From Candidatus Sulfopaludibacter sp. SbA3 (GTDB lineage: Bacteria > Acidobacteriota > Terriglobia > Bryobacterales > Bryobacteraceae): DNA of 18,582 bases. Within the stretch, counting starts at the first letter, position 1. Each line of letters begins with the position of its first letter. Under the pieces are notes generated by a model that was given only the letters and a program-made list of their open reading frames with translations, searched no databases and was not told the DNA's origin. This document shows positions 7,939 to 15,984 of this stretch, piece after piece. The DNA is taken from positions 1-18,582 of the forward strand of contig CAMAUG010000038.1 in NCBI GenBank assembly GCA_945861255.1. Reading direction: 5' to 3'. The translations under genes were made by a program, and so were the position numbers.

Positions 7939-8025
7939 TGGTGCGAACGGGGAGGGTCGAACTCCCAAGCCCTTGCGGGCGCTGGAACCTAAATCCAGTG
8001 CGTCTGCCAATTCCGCCACGTTCGC
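7939..8025 (-). tRNA. tRNA-Leu (anticodon TAG)
   Basis: The reverse complement folds into a class II tRNA of 87 nt including an encoded CCA end. The acceptor arms GCGAACG (5', from 8025) and CGTTCGC (3') pair over 7 bp. The anticodon stem CTGGA/TCCAG encloses loop TTTAGGT, giving anticodon TAG, which reads CUN leucine codons. A long variable arm (about GCCCGCAAGGGC) and T arm GGGAG/CTCCC with loop TTCGACC follow. The discriminator base is A, as expected for Leu. It lies 71 bp downstream of the RND pump gene on the same strand. Confidence 0.97.
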
Positions 8026-8096
8026 TAGCGCGGGACTGATCGCATTATAACGCGCGGGTCGCACGCAGGCGAATCGCGACAGGCCGTGGGCCTGTT

Positions 8097-11000
8097 CTAC
8101 GCTCGCTGGCCGACAGGCTCCGGTTCGCGCAGAATGGTGCGCTTTTCGCGGCCTTCGAAATATCCGTACAGGGTCGGCACCACCACCAGCGTCAGCAGTG
8201 TGGACGTGATCAACCCGCCGATCACCACGATGGCCAGGGGCCGTTGCACCTCCGAGCCGGGGCCGGTCGCGAACAAGAACGGGATCAGGCCTAACGCCGC
8301 CACGGTCGCCGTCATCATCACGGGGCGGAAGCGCAGCTTCGATCCTTCCACAACGGCTTCCTTCTGGTCCAGGCCATTCTCGCGCAGCCGGCGGATGTAG
8401 GACACCAACACGACTCCGTTGAGCACCGCGATGCCCCACAACGCGATGAAGCCCACCGATGCCGGCACGGAAAGGTACTCACCCGTGATGTATAGGCCCA
8501 CTACGCCCCCAATGGACGCAAACGGCAGCACCAGAATAATCAAGCCGGCGAAGCGCAAGGAATTGAACAACAGGAACAGCAGGAAGAAAATGGCGCCGAT
8601 GGTGATCGGCACGATGATCGACAAGCGCCGTAGCGCACGCTGCATATTCTGGAACTGGCCGCCCCATTCGAAGTAGTAACCGGGTGGAACCTCCACCTGC
8701 TGGCCGATCTTCTGCTGCAGCTCCGCGACGAAGCCGCCTAAGTCGCGGCCGATCACGTTGACGCCGACGTTAATGCGGCGTTTGGCCATTTCGCGGTAGA
8801 TTTGCGCCCGGCCTTCGGTCACGCGGATGTCGGCGATGCTCGACAGCAGCACTTGTGACTTGCTGGGCGTGTCCAGCAGGATCTGGCCGATATCGGTCGC
8901 ATTGTTGCGGAAGGCTTCGGGCAAGCGCACCACCGCTGGAAACCGGCGCTCGCCTTCGTAAATCTCGGTGGCGACCTTGCCGCCGACCGCGGTTTCGATG
9001 ACGTCGTGCACCTCCGAGGCATTCAGTCCGTAGCGGGCGATGGCCTGCCGGTCGATAGTCACGTTCAAATACTGCTGGCCTCCCACGCGGTCCACTTTGC
9101 TGTCGCGATAGCCGCGGATGGTCCGGGCCACCCTGACGATCTCCCGCGCCTTGCCGATCAGCACGTCCAGATCGTCGCCAAACAACTTCACGGCCACGTC
9201 GGCGCGCACGCCCGTCACCATTTCGTCCACGCGGTCGGAGATGGGCTGCGCCATCACCAGGTTCACGCCGGGCACGGCGGCCAACTTGGCGCGAATTTCC
9301 TCGGCGATGTCGTCCTGGGTGCGGCCCTTGCGTTCTTCGAGCGGCACCAGCTGAGCCATGATGTCGGTCTCGTTCAGCCCGGCGGGATCGGCCGGCGACT
9401 CTCCGCGGCCCAACCGGGACACCACGTACTTGATGCCAGGAACCTCCTTGATCAGCTTGTTCCCCAGGATTTCCATCTTGATCGACTCGTCGAGCGAAAT
9501 ATTCGGCACGCGGTCGAAGTTCGGCGAGATCGTGCCTTCCTTCATCTCCGGAATGAAAGAAGTGCCCAGATACGGAATCAGCGCGAGCGAACCAGCGAAC
9601 AGGAACAGCACGAAAACGATCGCGCTTTTCGAGTGGCGCAGAGACCAATGCAGCATCTTCATGTAAGGGGCTTTCAGCATGCGCACGAAAAGCGTGTCCT
9701 GTTCGGAGCCACCTTTCAGCAGGTACAAAGAAAGCACCGGCGAAAGCGTAAGAGATAGGATTAGCGAAACCGTGAGAGCAATTGCGATGGTGTAGGCCAG
9801 CGGGGAAAACATCTTGCCCTCCATGCCCTGCAAGGTCATCAGGGGCAGGAAGACGAGAATAATTACGCCGACGCCGAACACTACCGGCGTCGCCACTTCA
9901 TCCACGGCGTCCATGACGATTCTTATCTTCGATTGATTGTGGCGATTGTGGCTCAGTTTGCCGAATACGTTTTCCACCACCACCACCGATCCGTCCACCA
10001 TCAACCCTATGGCGATAGCCAATCCACCCAGAGACATCAGGTTCGCGGACATTCCGTAGTAGTTCATGACCATGAACGTGGCCAGAGGCGTGATCACCAG
10101 GGTGGCGATCACGATCAGACTGGAGCGAAGATCCCCCAGGAACAGGAACAGCACGATCACCACCAGGATGATGCCTTCCTCGAGCACTCGCTGCACCGTG
10201 GCCAGCGCGGCGTCCACTAGTTCGGAGCGGTCGTAGTAGGGCACGATCCGAAGACCGCCCGGCAGCAAACCCTTCTCGTTGATTTCCTGCACGCGCGCCT
10301 TGATCCGGCTGGTCACCTGTTTGGCGTTATCTCCGGCGATCATCATCACGATGCCCCCGGTGGCTTCGGTGTAACCGCCCTTGATCATTGCGCCCATCCG
10401 CACGGCGGCGCCCATGCGCACATCGGCGACGTCGCGGATGTAAACGGGAGTGCCCCTGGATTCCTTCAGCACAATGGCTCGAATGTCGTCCAGGCTCCGC
10501 ACCAGACCCACGCCCCGCACCAGAAACTGCTCGGGACCTTGCGGCAGGACGCCGCCGCTGGAATTGGCGTTGTTGCGCGCCAGCGCCTGATGCACATCGT
10601 GAATGGACACGCCGTAATAACGCAGCTTCTGCGGGTCCACCAGCACCTGGTACTGTTTTTCGTAGCCTCCGGTGGAATTGATCTCGGCGATGCCGCGAAT
10701 CGAGCGCAACAGCGGACGCACCACCCAGTCCTGGATGGTGCGCCGCTCCGTAAGCTCCTCGCGGGTCAACGGGCGTTCGCCGTCGGAGGGGTTGTCGAGC
10801 GTGTATTGATAAATCTCGCCCAGCGCGCTGGAGACCGGCCCCAGCACCGGGAAAATTCCTTCCGGCAGGCGGTCGCGCACTTCGCTCAGACGCTCGCTGA
10901 CAATCTGGCGCGCGAAATACACATAGGTCTCGTCGGTGAACACCAATGTGATCAGGGAGAGGCCGGGCTCATTCAAGGACCGCATCTCCACCATGCCCGG

Positions 11001-11228
11001 CAAACCCGTCATGCCGATTTCAATGGGCACGGTGACGAAACGCTCCATTTCATCGGGACTGCGCCCGGGCGAGGCCGTGGCCACCTGTACTTGTACGTTG
11101 GTGACGTCCGGGAAGGCGTCCACCGACAGTTTGCGGGCCGCGTCGATGCCGGCGGCCAGGATGATCAGCGCGATGACGACAACGATCAAGCGCTGCTTCA
11201 ATGCGCCGTCCACAAGAGCTCTCAGCAT
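8097..11228 (-). CDS. czcA: Heavy-metal efflux RND inner-membrane pump, CzcA/CusA family
   Basis: The 1043-residue protein has the expected length and layout of a heavy-metal efflux RND pump: one N-terminal helix (about 12-30), a large periplasmic domain, a six-helix bundle (about 350-505), a second periplasmic domain and a last helix bundle to about 1025. The fourth-helix motif is 'AIGLMVDGSVVVVENV' with proton-relay D412 and E419. The pump takes cations from the periplasm or inner membrane, powered by protons, and expels them through a tripartite channel. The central cleft lacks the CusA copper Met cluster: where CusA has M623 the sequence reads 'DEMVTGVRADVAVKLFGDD', with Glu, close to CzcA. 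A divalent cation such as Zn, Co or Ni is therefore more likely than Cu/Ag. It begins two bases after the adaptor gene ends. Confidence 0.93.
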   Translation of the reverse strand: MLRALVDGALKQRLIVVVIALIILAAGIDAARKLSVDAFPDVTNVQVQVATASPGRSPDEMERFVTVPIEIGMTGLPGMVEMRSLNEPGLSLITLVFTDETYVYFARQIVSERLSEVRDRLPEGIFPVLGPVSSALGEIYQYTLDNPSDGERPLTREELTERRTIQDWVVRPLLRSIRGIAEINSTGGYEKQYQVLVDPQKLRYYGVSIHDVHQALARNNANSSGGVLPQGPEQFLVRGVGLVRSLDDIRAIVLKESRGTPVYIRDVADVRMGAAVRMGAMIKGGYTEATGGIVMMIAGDNAKQVTSRIKARVQEINEKGLLPGGLRIVPYYDRSELVDAALATVQRVLEEGIILVVIVLFLFLGDLRSSLIVIATLVITPLATFMVMNYYGMSANLMSLGGLAIAIGLMVDGSVVVVENVFGKLSHNRHNQSKIRIVMDAVDEVATPVVFGVGVIILVFLPLMTLQGMEGKMFSPLAYTIAIALTVSLILSLTLSPVLSLYLLKGGSEQDTLFVRMLKAPYMKMLHWSLRHSKSAIVFVLFLFAGSLALIPYLGTSFIPEMKEGTISPNFDRVPNISLDESIKMEILGNKLIKEVPGIKYVVSRLGRGESPADPAGLNETDIMAQLVPLEERKGRTQDDIAEEIRAKLAAVPGVNLVMAQPISDRVDEMVTGVRADVAVKLFGDDLDVLIGKAREIVRVARTIRGYRDSKVDRVGGQQYLNVTIDRQAIARYGLNASEVHDVIETAVGGKVATEIYEGERRFPAVVRLPEAFRNNATDIGQILLDTPSKSQVLLSSIADIRVTEGRAQIYREMAKRRINVGVNVIGRDLGGFVAELQQKIGQQVEVPPGYYFEWGGQFQNMQRALRRLSIIVPITIGAIFFLLFLLFNSLRFAGLIILVLPFASIGGVVGLYITGEYLSVPASVGFIALWGIAVLNGVVLVSYIRRLRENGLDQKEAVVEGSKLRFRPVMMTATVAALGLIPFLFATGPGSEVQRPLAIVVIGGLITSTLLTLVVVPTLYGYFEGREKRTILREPEPVGQRA

Positions 11229-11230
11229 GG

Positions 11231-12406
11231 TCAGTTGCCGCTGGTCACTGCCAGCCGCCTCCGCTCATTGTTCAGGTGAAACGCGCCATCGGTGACCACT
11301 TTCTCGCCCGGCTCCACGCCGGCCAACAGGACACGCACCTTCTCGAATTCGGGTCCCAATTCCACGGGCCGCAGAATGAATTGTTTTTCGCCTTGCTGCA
11401 CAAACACGTACTCGCGATTGTCCTCGCGCACCACCGCCGTCAGCGGCACCACAAGGCGCTGCTGCGCGCCTTCCTTCAGGTTCATGGTGGCCAGCATCTG
11501 CGGCTTAAACTTGCGGCGCGGGTTGGGAAGATCGATGCGCACCTGCACCGTGCGCGTCTCCGGATTGACGGTCGCGCTGATATAGGACAAGCGGCCCGCG
11601 ATCAACTGCCCCGGGAACGCCGTGATCTCCGTCTCCGCGATTTTGCCGACGGCCATGTCGCCGGCCACTTGCTCGGGGACTTCAGCGACCACCCACACAC
11701 TGGAAAGATCCACCAGTTCGTAGATGCTGTCGGTAGGTTGGACGATCTGCCCGGCCGCGGCCTTGCGCGCCAGGATGGTCCCGTCGATTCCCGCGACAAT
11801 CTCGGTGAGGGAATTCACGATGCGCGTGGATTCCACCTTGGCAACGGATTCCTCGGACATACCGAGCACTTTCAATTGATCCCGCAGCACGGCGATTTCG
11901 GCGCTGGCCTGCACCACGTCCGCTTGCCGGCGTTGCAGCTCCGCCGAACCGATCACGCCCGCCGCCACCAACTGATTGGCCCGCTCCACGGCGCGCTGGC
12001 CTAGCTGTTGTTGAGAATGGGCTTTGAGCAGCGAGAGCTGAATATCGGTCAACCCGGTTCCGTAAAGGGTGCCTAGGACCTGGCCCTTCTTGACATCCTC
12101 TCCCTCATGGACATACAGCTCCGCGATGCGCCCGGGCACGGGGGAATGCACGTTCGCCACGCGCCGCTGGTCGGATTCGACGCGCGCCGTGACGCTGAGC
12201 GTGCCCGCCACCGTGGCGTACGATGGCGCGGCTACCTGTACCTGCTTTTCCAGCTCCGGCGTCAGGGAAATCGACATGGGATCGCGTGGAGCGCTGGGCG
12301 GGCCGGCTTTCTTTTCGGCGGAGACTTTATCTCCGCAGCCCACGAAAGCGATGCACGCAACGACGGTTACCGCCGCGGCCAGAATTCTTTCATCTCTGGT
12401 CTTCAA
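11231..12406 (-). CDS. RND periplasmic adaptor (membrane fusion) protein, CzcB-like
   Basis: The 391-residue protein links the RND pump to the outer-membrane channel. The N-terminus is a lipoprotein-type signal ending 'AFVGC' with C24 as the probable lipidated residue. A barrel-sandwich (lipoyl-like) half, 'PGRIAELYVHEGEDVKKGQV' (91-110), precedes a helical hairpin (about 118-200); the second lipoyl half follows ('GIDGTILARKAAAGQIV'), then beta-barrel and membrane-proximal parts. The length is in the usual range for adaptors. There is no His-rich metal-binding N- or C-terminal extension of the kind found in Ralstonia CzcB, so metal capture may rest with the pump. Its start overlaps the stop of the outer-membrane factor gene by 4 nt, indicating translational coupling. 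Confidence 0.9.
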   Translation of the reverse strand: MKTRDERILAAAVTVVACIAFVGCGDKVSAEKKAGPPSAPRDPMSISLTPELEKQVQVAAPSYATVAGTLSVTARVESDQRRVANVHSPVPGRIAELYVHEGEDVKKGQVLGTLYGTGLTDIQLSLLKAHSQQQLGQRAVERANQLVAAGVIGSAELQRRQADVVQASAEIAVLRDQLKVLGMSEESVAKVESTRIVNSLTEIVAGIDGTILARKAAAGQIVQPTDSIYELVDLSSVWVVAEVPEQVAGDMAVGKIAETEITAFPGQLIAGRLSYISATVNPETRTVQVRIDLPNPRRKFKPQMLATMNLKEGAQQRLVVPLTAVVREDNREYVFVQQGEKQFILRPVELGPEFEKVRVLLAGVEPGEKVVTDGAFHLNNERRRLAVTSGN

Positions 12407-13671
12407 GGCGTGTTTCCTCCCAAATCGATCGCGCGCAGCCGCTCCAGATCAATGAGCGCCGCTTGCCGGTCGTACTGCGCATTCAGGTAATCCTGGCGGA
12501 CGCTGCGCAACACACGCTGCGCATCCAATACTTCTATAATCCCACGCTCGCCAAAACGGAAAGCGGCCTCGGCGGCGTCGAGGGCGGCCTGCGCCTGGAT
12601 GAGGACCCCGGCTTCGATGGAGACCACCTGTTGATTGGAAACCTGATAGCCTCCGTAGGCGCGTTCCAGCAACGCGCGCAAGTCCAGTTGCAGCGCGCTG
12701 ACCGAGGAAGTCGCCGCGCTGATGTAGGCCGCCGCTTCTCCAATGGGGCCCTGCCGCCGGTTGAAGAAAGGCAGCGAAACCGAGATGCCGGTGCGGAAAA
12801 AGCGCAGGTCCGGCATCTGCTCATATTCCGCGATCCAGTAGGGTTGCGGGGTACGCAGCGCCATCTCTGTCCGCAACCGCGCTTGCGAACGGCGCACCTC
12901 GGAGCCGGCCCGCGCGAGCGACGGATGCCTCGTATACATCAATTGACGAACGTCCTCCAGCGGTGGTAACGTTACGGCCGGATCCAGCGCCCCCATCGGC
13001 ACGATGGTTTCCGGCAAGGGTGCGCTGACCAAAGCCCGGATCTCGGCAAGCGCCGTCACTTCGCGCAGTTGCGCGCTGCGCAGGAATGTTTGGGCGATGG
13101 CTACTTCAGCCTCGGTGCGTGTCAGCTCCAGTCGTCCCGCCTCGCCCACTTCCACCTGCACGCCCACGCGCTGCCGAAGGTCCTGCGCCAGCCGCACGGT
13201 CTCCTGTGCCAGACTTACTTCCCCGCGCCGCCGCAGCACCTGATAGAAGGCCTGTTTGACGGCGCCACGTAATAGCAGCCGCGTTTCTTCCAGCGCGTGT
13301 TCGGTGGTCTCCTGGCCGAGTTGCGCCAGTTCGATTCTAGTGCGCCGGATCTTGGGCAGCTCGATCATCTGCGAATAACCCCAGTGCTGCAACATGCCGC
13401 CCAAGGCCGTTGGGAAGCGGACGTTTTGAGACCCACCTAAATAGTTGACATCCGGGTTCACACGTGTCCGCGCCGTGACAATTCCGGCGCGCGCCGCTTG
13501 CACTTGGGCGCCGGAGACCGCCAGTTGCGGGTTGTACTGCTCCGCCAGCGAAAGGGCTTGGTCGAGCGTCAGGATTTCCGGCGTTTGCGCGCTTGTAACT
13601 CCAAGCGCCAGAACGAAAAATGCGGGGAGAACGCGTAGAGTAGCCATTCTCTTGCATCTTAGCTGACCCAC
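12403..13671 (-). CDS. Outer-membrane efflux channel protein, TolC/CzcC-like
   Basis: The 422-residue protein carries two tandem outer-membrane efflux repeats (about 36-215 and 240-410), rich in Ala, Gln, Arg and Glu with the long-helix pattern of TolC. It would form a trimeric channel through the outer membrane and periplasm for the adjacent adaptor and pump. A Sec signal peptide covers about residues 9-28, with cleavage near 'GVTSA|QT'. The ATG at residue 9 (13647) is a likely alternative start, because the first eight residues would be a poor signal N-region. It is the first gene of the three-gene efflux unit and lies 58 bp after the RNA methyltransferase gene. No metal-responsive regulator is present in the window. 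Confidence 0.9.
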   Translation of the reverse strand: MGQLRCKRMATLRVLPAFFVLALGVTSAQTPEILTLDQALSLAEQYNPQLAVSGAQVQAARAGIVTARTRVNPDVNYLGGSQNVRFPTALGGMLQHWGYSQMIELPKIRRTRIELAQLGQETTEHALEETRLLLRGAVKQAFYQVLRRRGEVSLAQETVRLAQDLRQRVGVQVEVGEAGRLELTRTEAEVAIAQTFLRSAQLREVTALAEIRALVSAPLPETIVPMGALDPAVTLPPLEDVRQLMYTRHPSLARAGSEVRRSQARLRTEMALRTPQPYWIAEYEQMPDLRFFRTGISVSLPFFNRRQGPIGEAAAYISAATSSVSALQLDLRALLERAYGGYQVSNQQVVSIEAGVLIQAQAALDAAEAAFRFGERGIIEVLDAQRVLRSVRQDYLNAQYDRQAALIDLERLRAIDLGGNTP

Positions 13672-13729
13672 GACGCCGTATCCATCCGTCCGCGATACGA
13701 ATCGCTGTAATTGACATCCAATCGCGCTG

Positions 13730-14176
13730 TCAGGGCGTCCCTGGTGCTTCGGAAAGCGTCCGGTATTTTCGCAGAAGCTCGAAAAGGGCGACTCCGCCGG
13801 CGGTAGCGACGTTCAGCGAATGCTTCACGCCGAGCATGGGGATCCGTACATGCGTGTCGGCAGCGTCCCGCAACGCGACAGTAAGGCCGTCGACTTCGTG
13901 ACCGAAGAGCAGGCAAACCGGGAAACGCGGCTGCCAGTCGAACAAATCGATGGCGCGTTCGCTGGTTTCGATGGCGGCGATTTCGTAGCCGCGCGCTCGG
14001 AGTTCCGCCACGGCCGCCAGGGCATCCCAATTGTGTTTCCAGGGAACGGATTCTTCGGCGCCGAGCGCGGTCTTGGTAATGCCGCCTTTGGGCGGCTGCG
14101 CCGTGATCCCGCACAAGTAGAGGATGTCGATGCCCGCGGCGTCCGCGGTGCGGAAGAAAGCTCCGACGTTATACAT
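13730..14176 (-). CDS. SpoU/TrmH-type RNA 2'-O-ribose methyltransferase (N-terminus extends upstream)
   Basis: The protein has the SPOUT signature motifs: 'YNVGAFFRTADAAGI' (motif 1), 'LLFGHEVDGL' (motif 2) and 'IPMLGVKHSLNVATAGGVAL' (motif 3, knot and SAM site). Such enzymes methylate ribose 2'-OH in tRNA or rRNA; the target is not predictable. The coordinates begin at the first ATG and are a minimum. The frame stays open upstream and reads 'LPERRATAVLLDNVRS' directly before that Met, which is the conserved first strand of the fold, so the true protein is longer. No in-frame ATG, GTG or TTG exists between this ATG and the in-frame stop at 14366-14368. CTG (14192-14197), ATC (14252-14254) or a sequence error are the options. 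The genes on both sides are on the same strand. Confidence 0.87.
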   Translation of the reverse strand: MYNVGAFFRTADAAGIDILYLCGITAQPPKGGITKTALGAEESVPWKHNWDALAAVAELRARGYEIAAIETSERAIDLFDWQPRFPVCLLFGHEVDGLTVALRDAADTHVRIPMLGVKHSLNVATAGGVALFELLRKYRTLSEAPGTP

Positions 14177-14309
14177 GCTGCGGACATTGTCCAGCAGGAC
14201 GGCCGTAGCGCGCCGCTCCGGTAGTCGCGCGATAGGGAAGGCGGTCCACGCGATGAATGTACTAGAACCGCCCCGCCTCCGTCCACGTGCTACCAGCGCC
14301 GGACCTGTT

Positions 14310-14786
14310 CTAATAAAACGCGATCGCGCGTCCCGCGAGTCCCACGCCGAACCACAGAGCGATCGTCATTGAGGCCAGCACCTTGCCCACGCCCGGTGAG
14401 AAGTCCGGAGCGTTTCCGTTGGCCATGCGTCGTTGAATCGCGAACGTGAAAACCAAGGACACCGCCAGCAGGCCCATCTTCCAATAGAACGGTGGGCTGT
14501 CATAGCACTTGAGCGCCTCCGATACGAACAACCCTGATCCCGAAAGGATGGTCGCAGCCATGCCGCCATACGTCCACGGCATGGCGTCGGCAGCCACATC
14601 CGAGGCGCTCTGCTCGCGTAATCCGATTCCAGCCAACCGCAAGTTGACCACTGTGACGGTTCCCAACAAGACGGTCAGACCCAGAAGGTGTACCACTTCG
14701 ATTGCCGCGAAGGCCCAAGTGGAATCCCGAATCATCTGTCCGAGCCACGTATTCTCACACCATGTGAACGCCGCCAGTAGGTCCAT
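14310..14786 (-). CDS. Small four-helix membrane protein, paralogue 1 (DUF6644-like)
   Basis: The 158-residue protein has about four membrane segments (near 22-48, 70-91, 99-117, 133-156). I do not recognise a defined function; it resembles the DUF6644/DUF2214 type of small integral membrane proteins. It aligns without gaps over residues 20-103 to the next gene upstream, sharing R20, S22-T23-W24, E30, H33, G36, L49-R50-L51, P70-W71, S82-G83, S89-E90-A91, K93, Y95-D96-S97 and K103. The invariant His33 in 'IEVVHLLG' lies inside a helix and could coordinate haem or a metal; this is inference. The start is nine bases after the paralogue stop. The pair is probably co-transcribed and may form a heterodimer. 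Confidence 0.78.
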   Translation of the reverse strand: MDLLAAFTWCENTWLGQMIRDSTWAFAAIEVVHLLGLTVLLGTVTVVNLRLAGIGLREQSASDVAADAMPWTYGGMAATILSGSGLFVSEALKCYDSPPFYWKMGLLAVSLVFTFAIQRRMANGNAPDFSPGVGKVLASMTIALWFGVGLAGRAIAFY

Positions 14787-14795
14787 TTCGTTCTC

Positions 14796-15287
14796 CTAGC
14801 TCAGCCCGTACGCCGTCCAACGTCCGAAGCCAATCACCGCGGCCCAAAACGCCAGCGAACACCATCCCACTACGGTCGCGCCGGCCGGCGTGCCTTCCGT
14901 TTCGAAGCCCGCGATGCGGCGTGTGTAAACGATCTCGAAGATCAGGGCGTTGAGCCCGGCCAATACCAAGAACAGCACCTTCATGCGGAACGTAAAGCTA
15001 TCGTACAGTTTCGCCGCTTCCGACCAAAACAACAGAGCGCCGCTTAGCATCATCACGGCGAAGCCGGTGAGATACCACGGCTTCAGACGATGCATCAATT
15101 GCGCCGCCGGAATCCTGCCCATCCCCAACCCTGTCAGCCGCAAGTCCAGGCACAGGATCAGCCCCACGGAAAGCGCCGCACCCAACACGTGAATGGTCTC
15201 GATGATGGGAAAGACCCAAGTCGATTCGCGAATCGCGGTACCGATCTCGGACTCCTGAATCACCTGGCAAATTTGAAACAACGACAT
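14796..15287 (-). CDS. Small four-helix membrane protein, paralogue 2 (DUF6644-like)
   Basis: The 163-residue protein is a tandem paralogue of the following gene, with about four membrane segments (near 24-50, 71-90, 101-122, 137-160). Conserved positions include the block 'ESTWVFPIIETIHVLG' with H33, 'LRLTGLG', 'KPWYLTG', 'LSGALLFWSEAAKLYDS' and K103. Function is unknown. It is the first gene of the minus-strand run, with 275 bp of divergent intergenic DNA upstream, so its promoter should lie between 15288 and about 15500. It could be part of a membrane redox or sensing pair, but nothing in the sequence proves this. Confidence 0.78.
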   Translation of the reverse strand: MSLFQICQVIQESEIGTAIRESTWVFPIIETIHVLGAALSVGLILCLDLRLTGLGMGRIPAAQLMHRLKPWYLTGFAVMMLSGALLFWSEAAKLYDSFTFRMKVLFLVLAGLNALIFEIVYTRRIAGFETEGTPAGATVVGWCSLAFWAAVIGFGRWTAYGLS

Positions 15288-15392
15288 ATTAGAAATCCTG
15301 CGAGCGGTCCGCTATTCGCAATCTTGCATTGTACCTTCCCGGATGGTGCGTTGGCGACCGATGAATCTGTTCGAGACAAAAGCACTATTCTA

Positions 15393-15401
15393 TACTCAGT
15401 A
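15393..15401. promoter_or_regulatory. Small palindrome TACTCAGTA in a divergent intergenic region
   Basis: TACT-C-AGTA is a perfect palindrome around one central base. It lies in an AT-richer patch (15385-15405) between the divergent membrane protein genes (minus from 15287, plus from about 15563). PadR-type repressors use short palindromes of this general look, but a 9-bp palindrome is expected often by chance. Confidence 0.2.
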
Positions 15402-15562
15402 CTTTGGAGAAAGTGTGCGTATCGCCGTAATTGTGGTGCGATGCGGAAGACGCCGGGGCGCGGGCGTGTTGGGCGCGCGCCATGTGGACTTCCCCAACCC
15501 ACTGACGAGCGTTCCCGTGTGTGTTCACTGACGCGCGCGGGTTCACTGAAAGGATACATCCA

Positions 15563-15922
15563 TTGAACGACCACCGAAAGATGGAGAATCTGCAAAATCT
15601 GCACGTCGCGCTCTGGCTGCTCAAAGATTGCTCATGGTGCCAGTTGTGGAGGCCAACGGGCATGTTGATGGTTGCCCCTACCCTGATCGTCGCAATCATG
15701 ATCGCATGGCAGAGCCGCCGATCATTGCCGGATCTGATTCACAACACCGCGGTGTGCATCTGGATTTCCGCGAACGTGGTGTGGATGGTTGGAGAATTTT
15801 ACTTCGACGATGGCACGCGAACTCAGGCGCAATGGTTATTCTTCGGCGGATTGTTTCTGCTGGCGGCGTACTACCTTCATGCCATCATCCGCCCCAGGCT
15901 TGCGCGATTCACCGCGAGCTGA
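15563..15922 (+). CDS. Small conserved membrane protein with CxxC motif
   Basis: The protein has 119 residues from a TTG start at 15563, chosen because AAAGGA at 15549-15554 sits eight bases upstream. The ATG at 15581 (residue 7) is the alternative. The frame is also open back to a GTG at 15521 that lacks a good ribosome binding site. Three membrane segments are seen near 33-50, 58-78 and 90-108. The N-terminal 'LHVALWLLKDCSWCQLWRP' has C23-S-W-C26, a CxxC next to the first membrane helix, plus H14 and H60. I recall this motif as recurring in small bacterial membrane proteins of unknown function. The CxxC could bind metal or be redox active; this is inference. It is divergent from the tandem four-helix proteins. 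Confidence 0.72.
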   Translation: MNDHRKMENLQNLHVALWLLKDCSWCQLWRPTGMLMVAPTLIVAIMIAWQSRRSLPDLIHNTAVCIWISANVVWMVGEFYFDDGTRTQAQWLFFGGLFLLAAYYLHAIIRPRLARFTAS

Positions 15923-15984
15923 TTGTTCGGGACCGGCGATGAAGATCGGCGCGCTGTGCGGGCGTATCGCCGGGACGGTGGCCG

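Noticed and set aside
7914..8025. tRNA-Leu as an integration (att) site
   Set aside because: No second copy of the tRNA 3' end and no integrase were seen in the window; only the lower GC of the adjacent gene hints at transfer.
7705..8439. Long minus-strand open frame running across the tRNA-Leu
   Set aside because: The segment 'NVAELADALDLGSSARKGLGV' is the well-known translation of a tRNA-Leu gene; the rest overlaps the SGNH and RND genes in other frames.
9006..12004. Long plus-strand frames (9006-9758, 10539-11279, 11201-12004) opposite the efflux operon
   Set aside because: His/Arg/Gln-rich antisense translations of clear RND and adaptor genes.
15385..15699. Minus-strand frame across the divergent intergenic region
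   Set aside because: It overlaps the 5' part of the CxxC membrane protein and has no hydrophobic pattern or motif.
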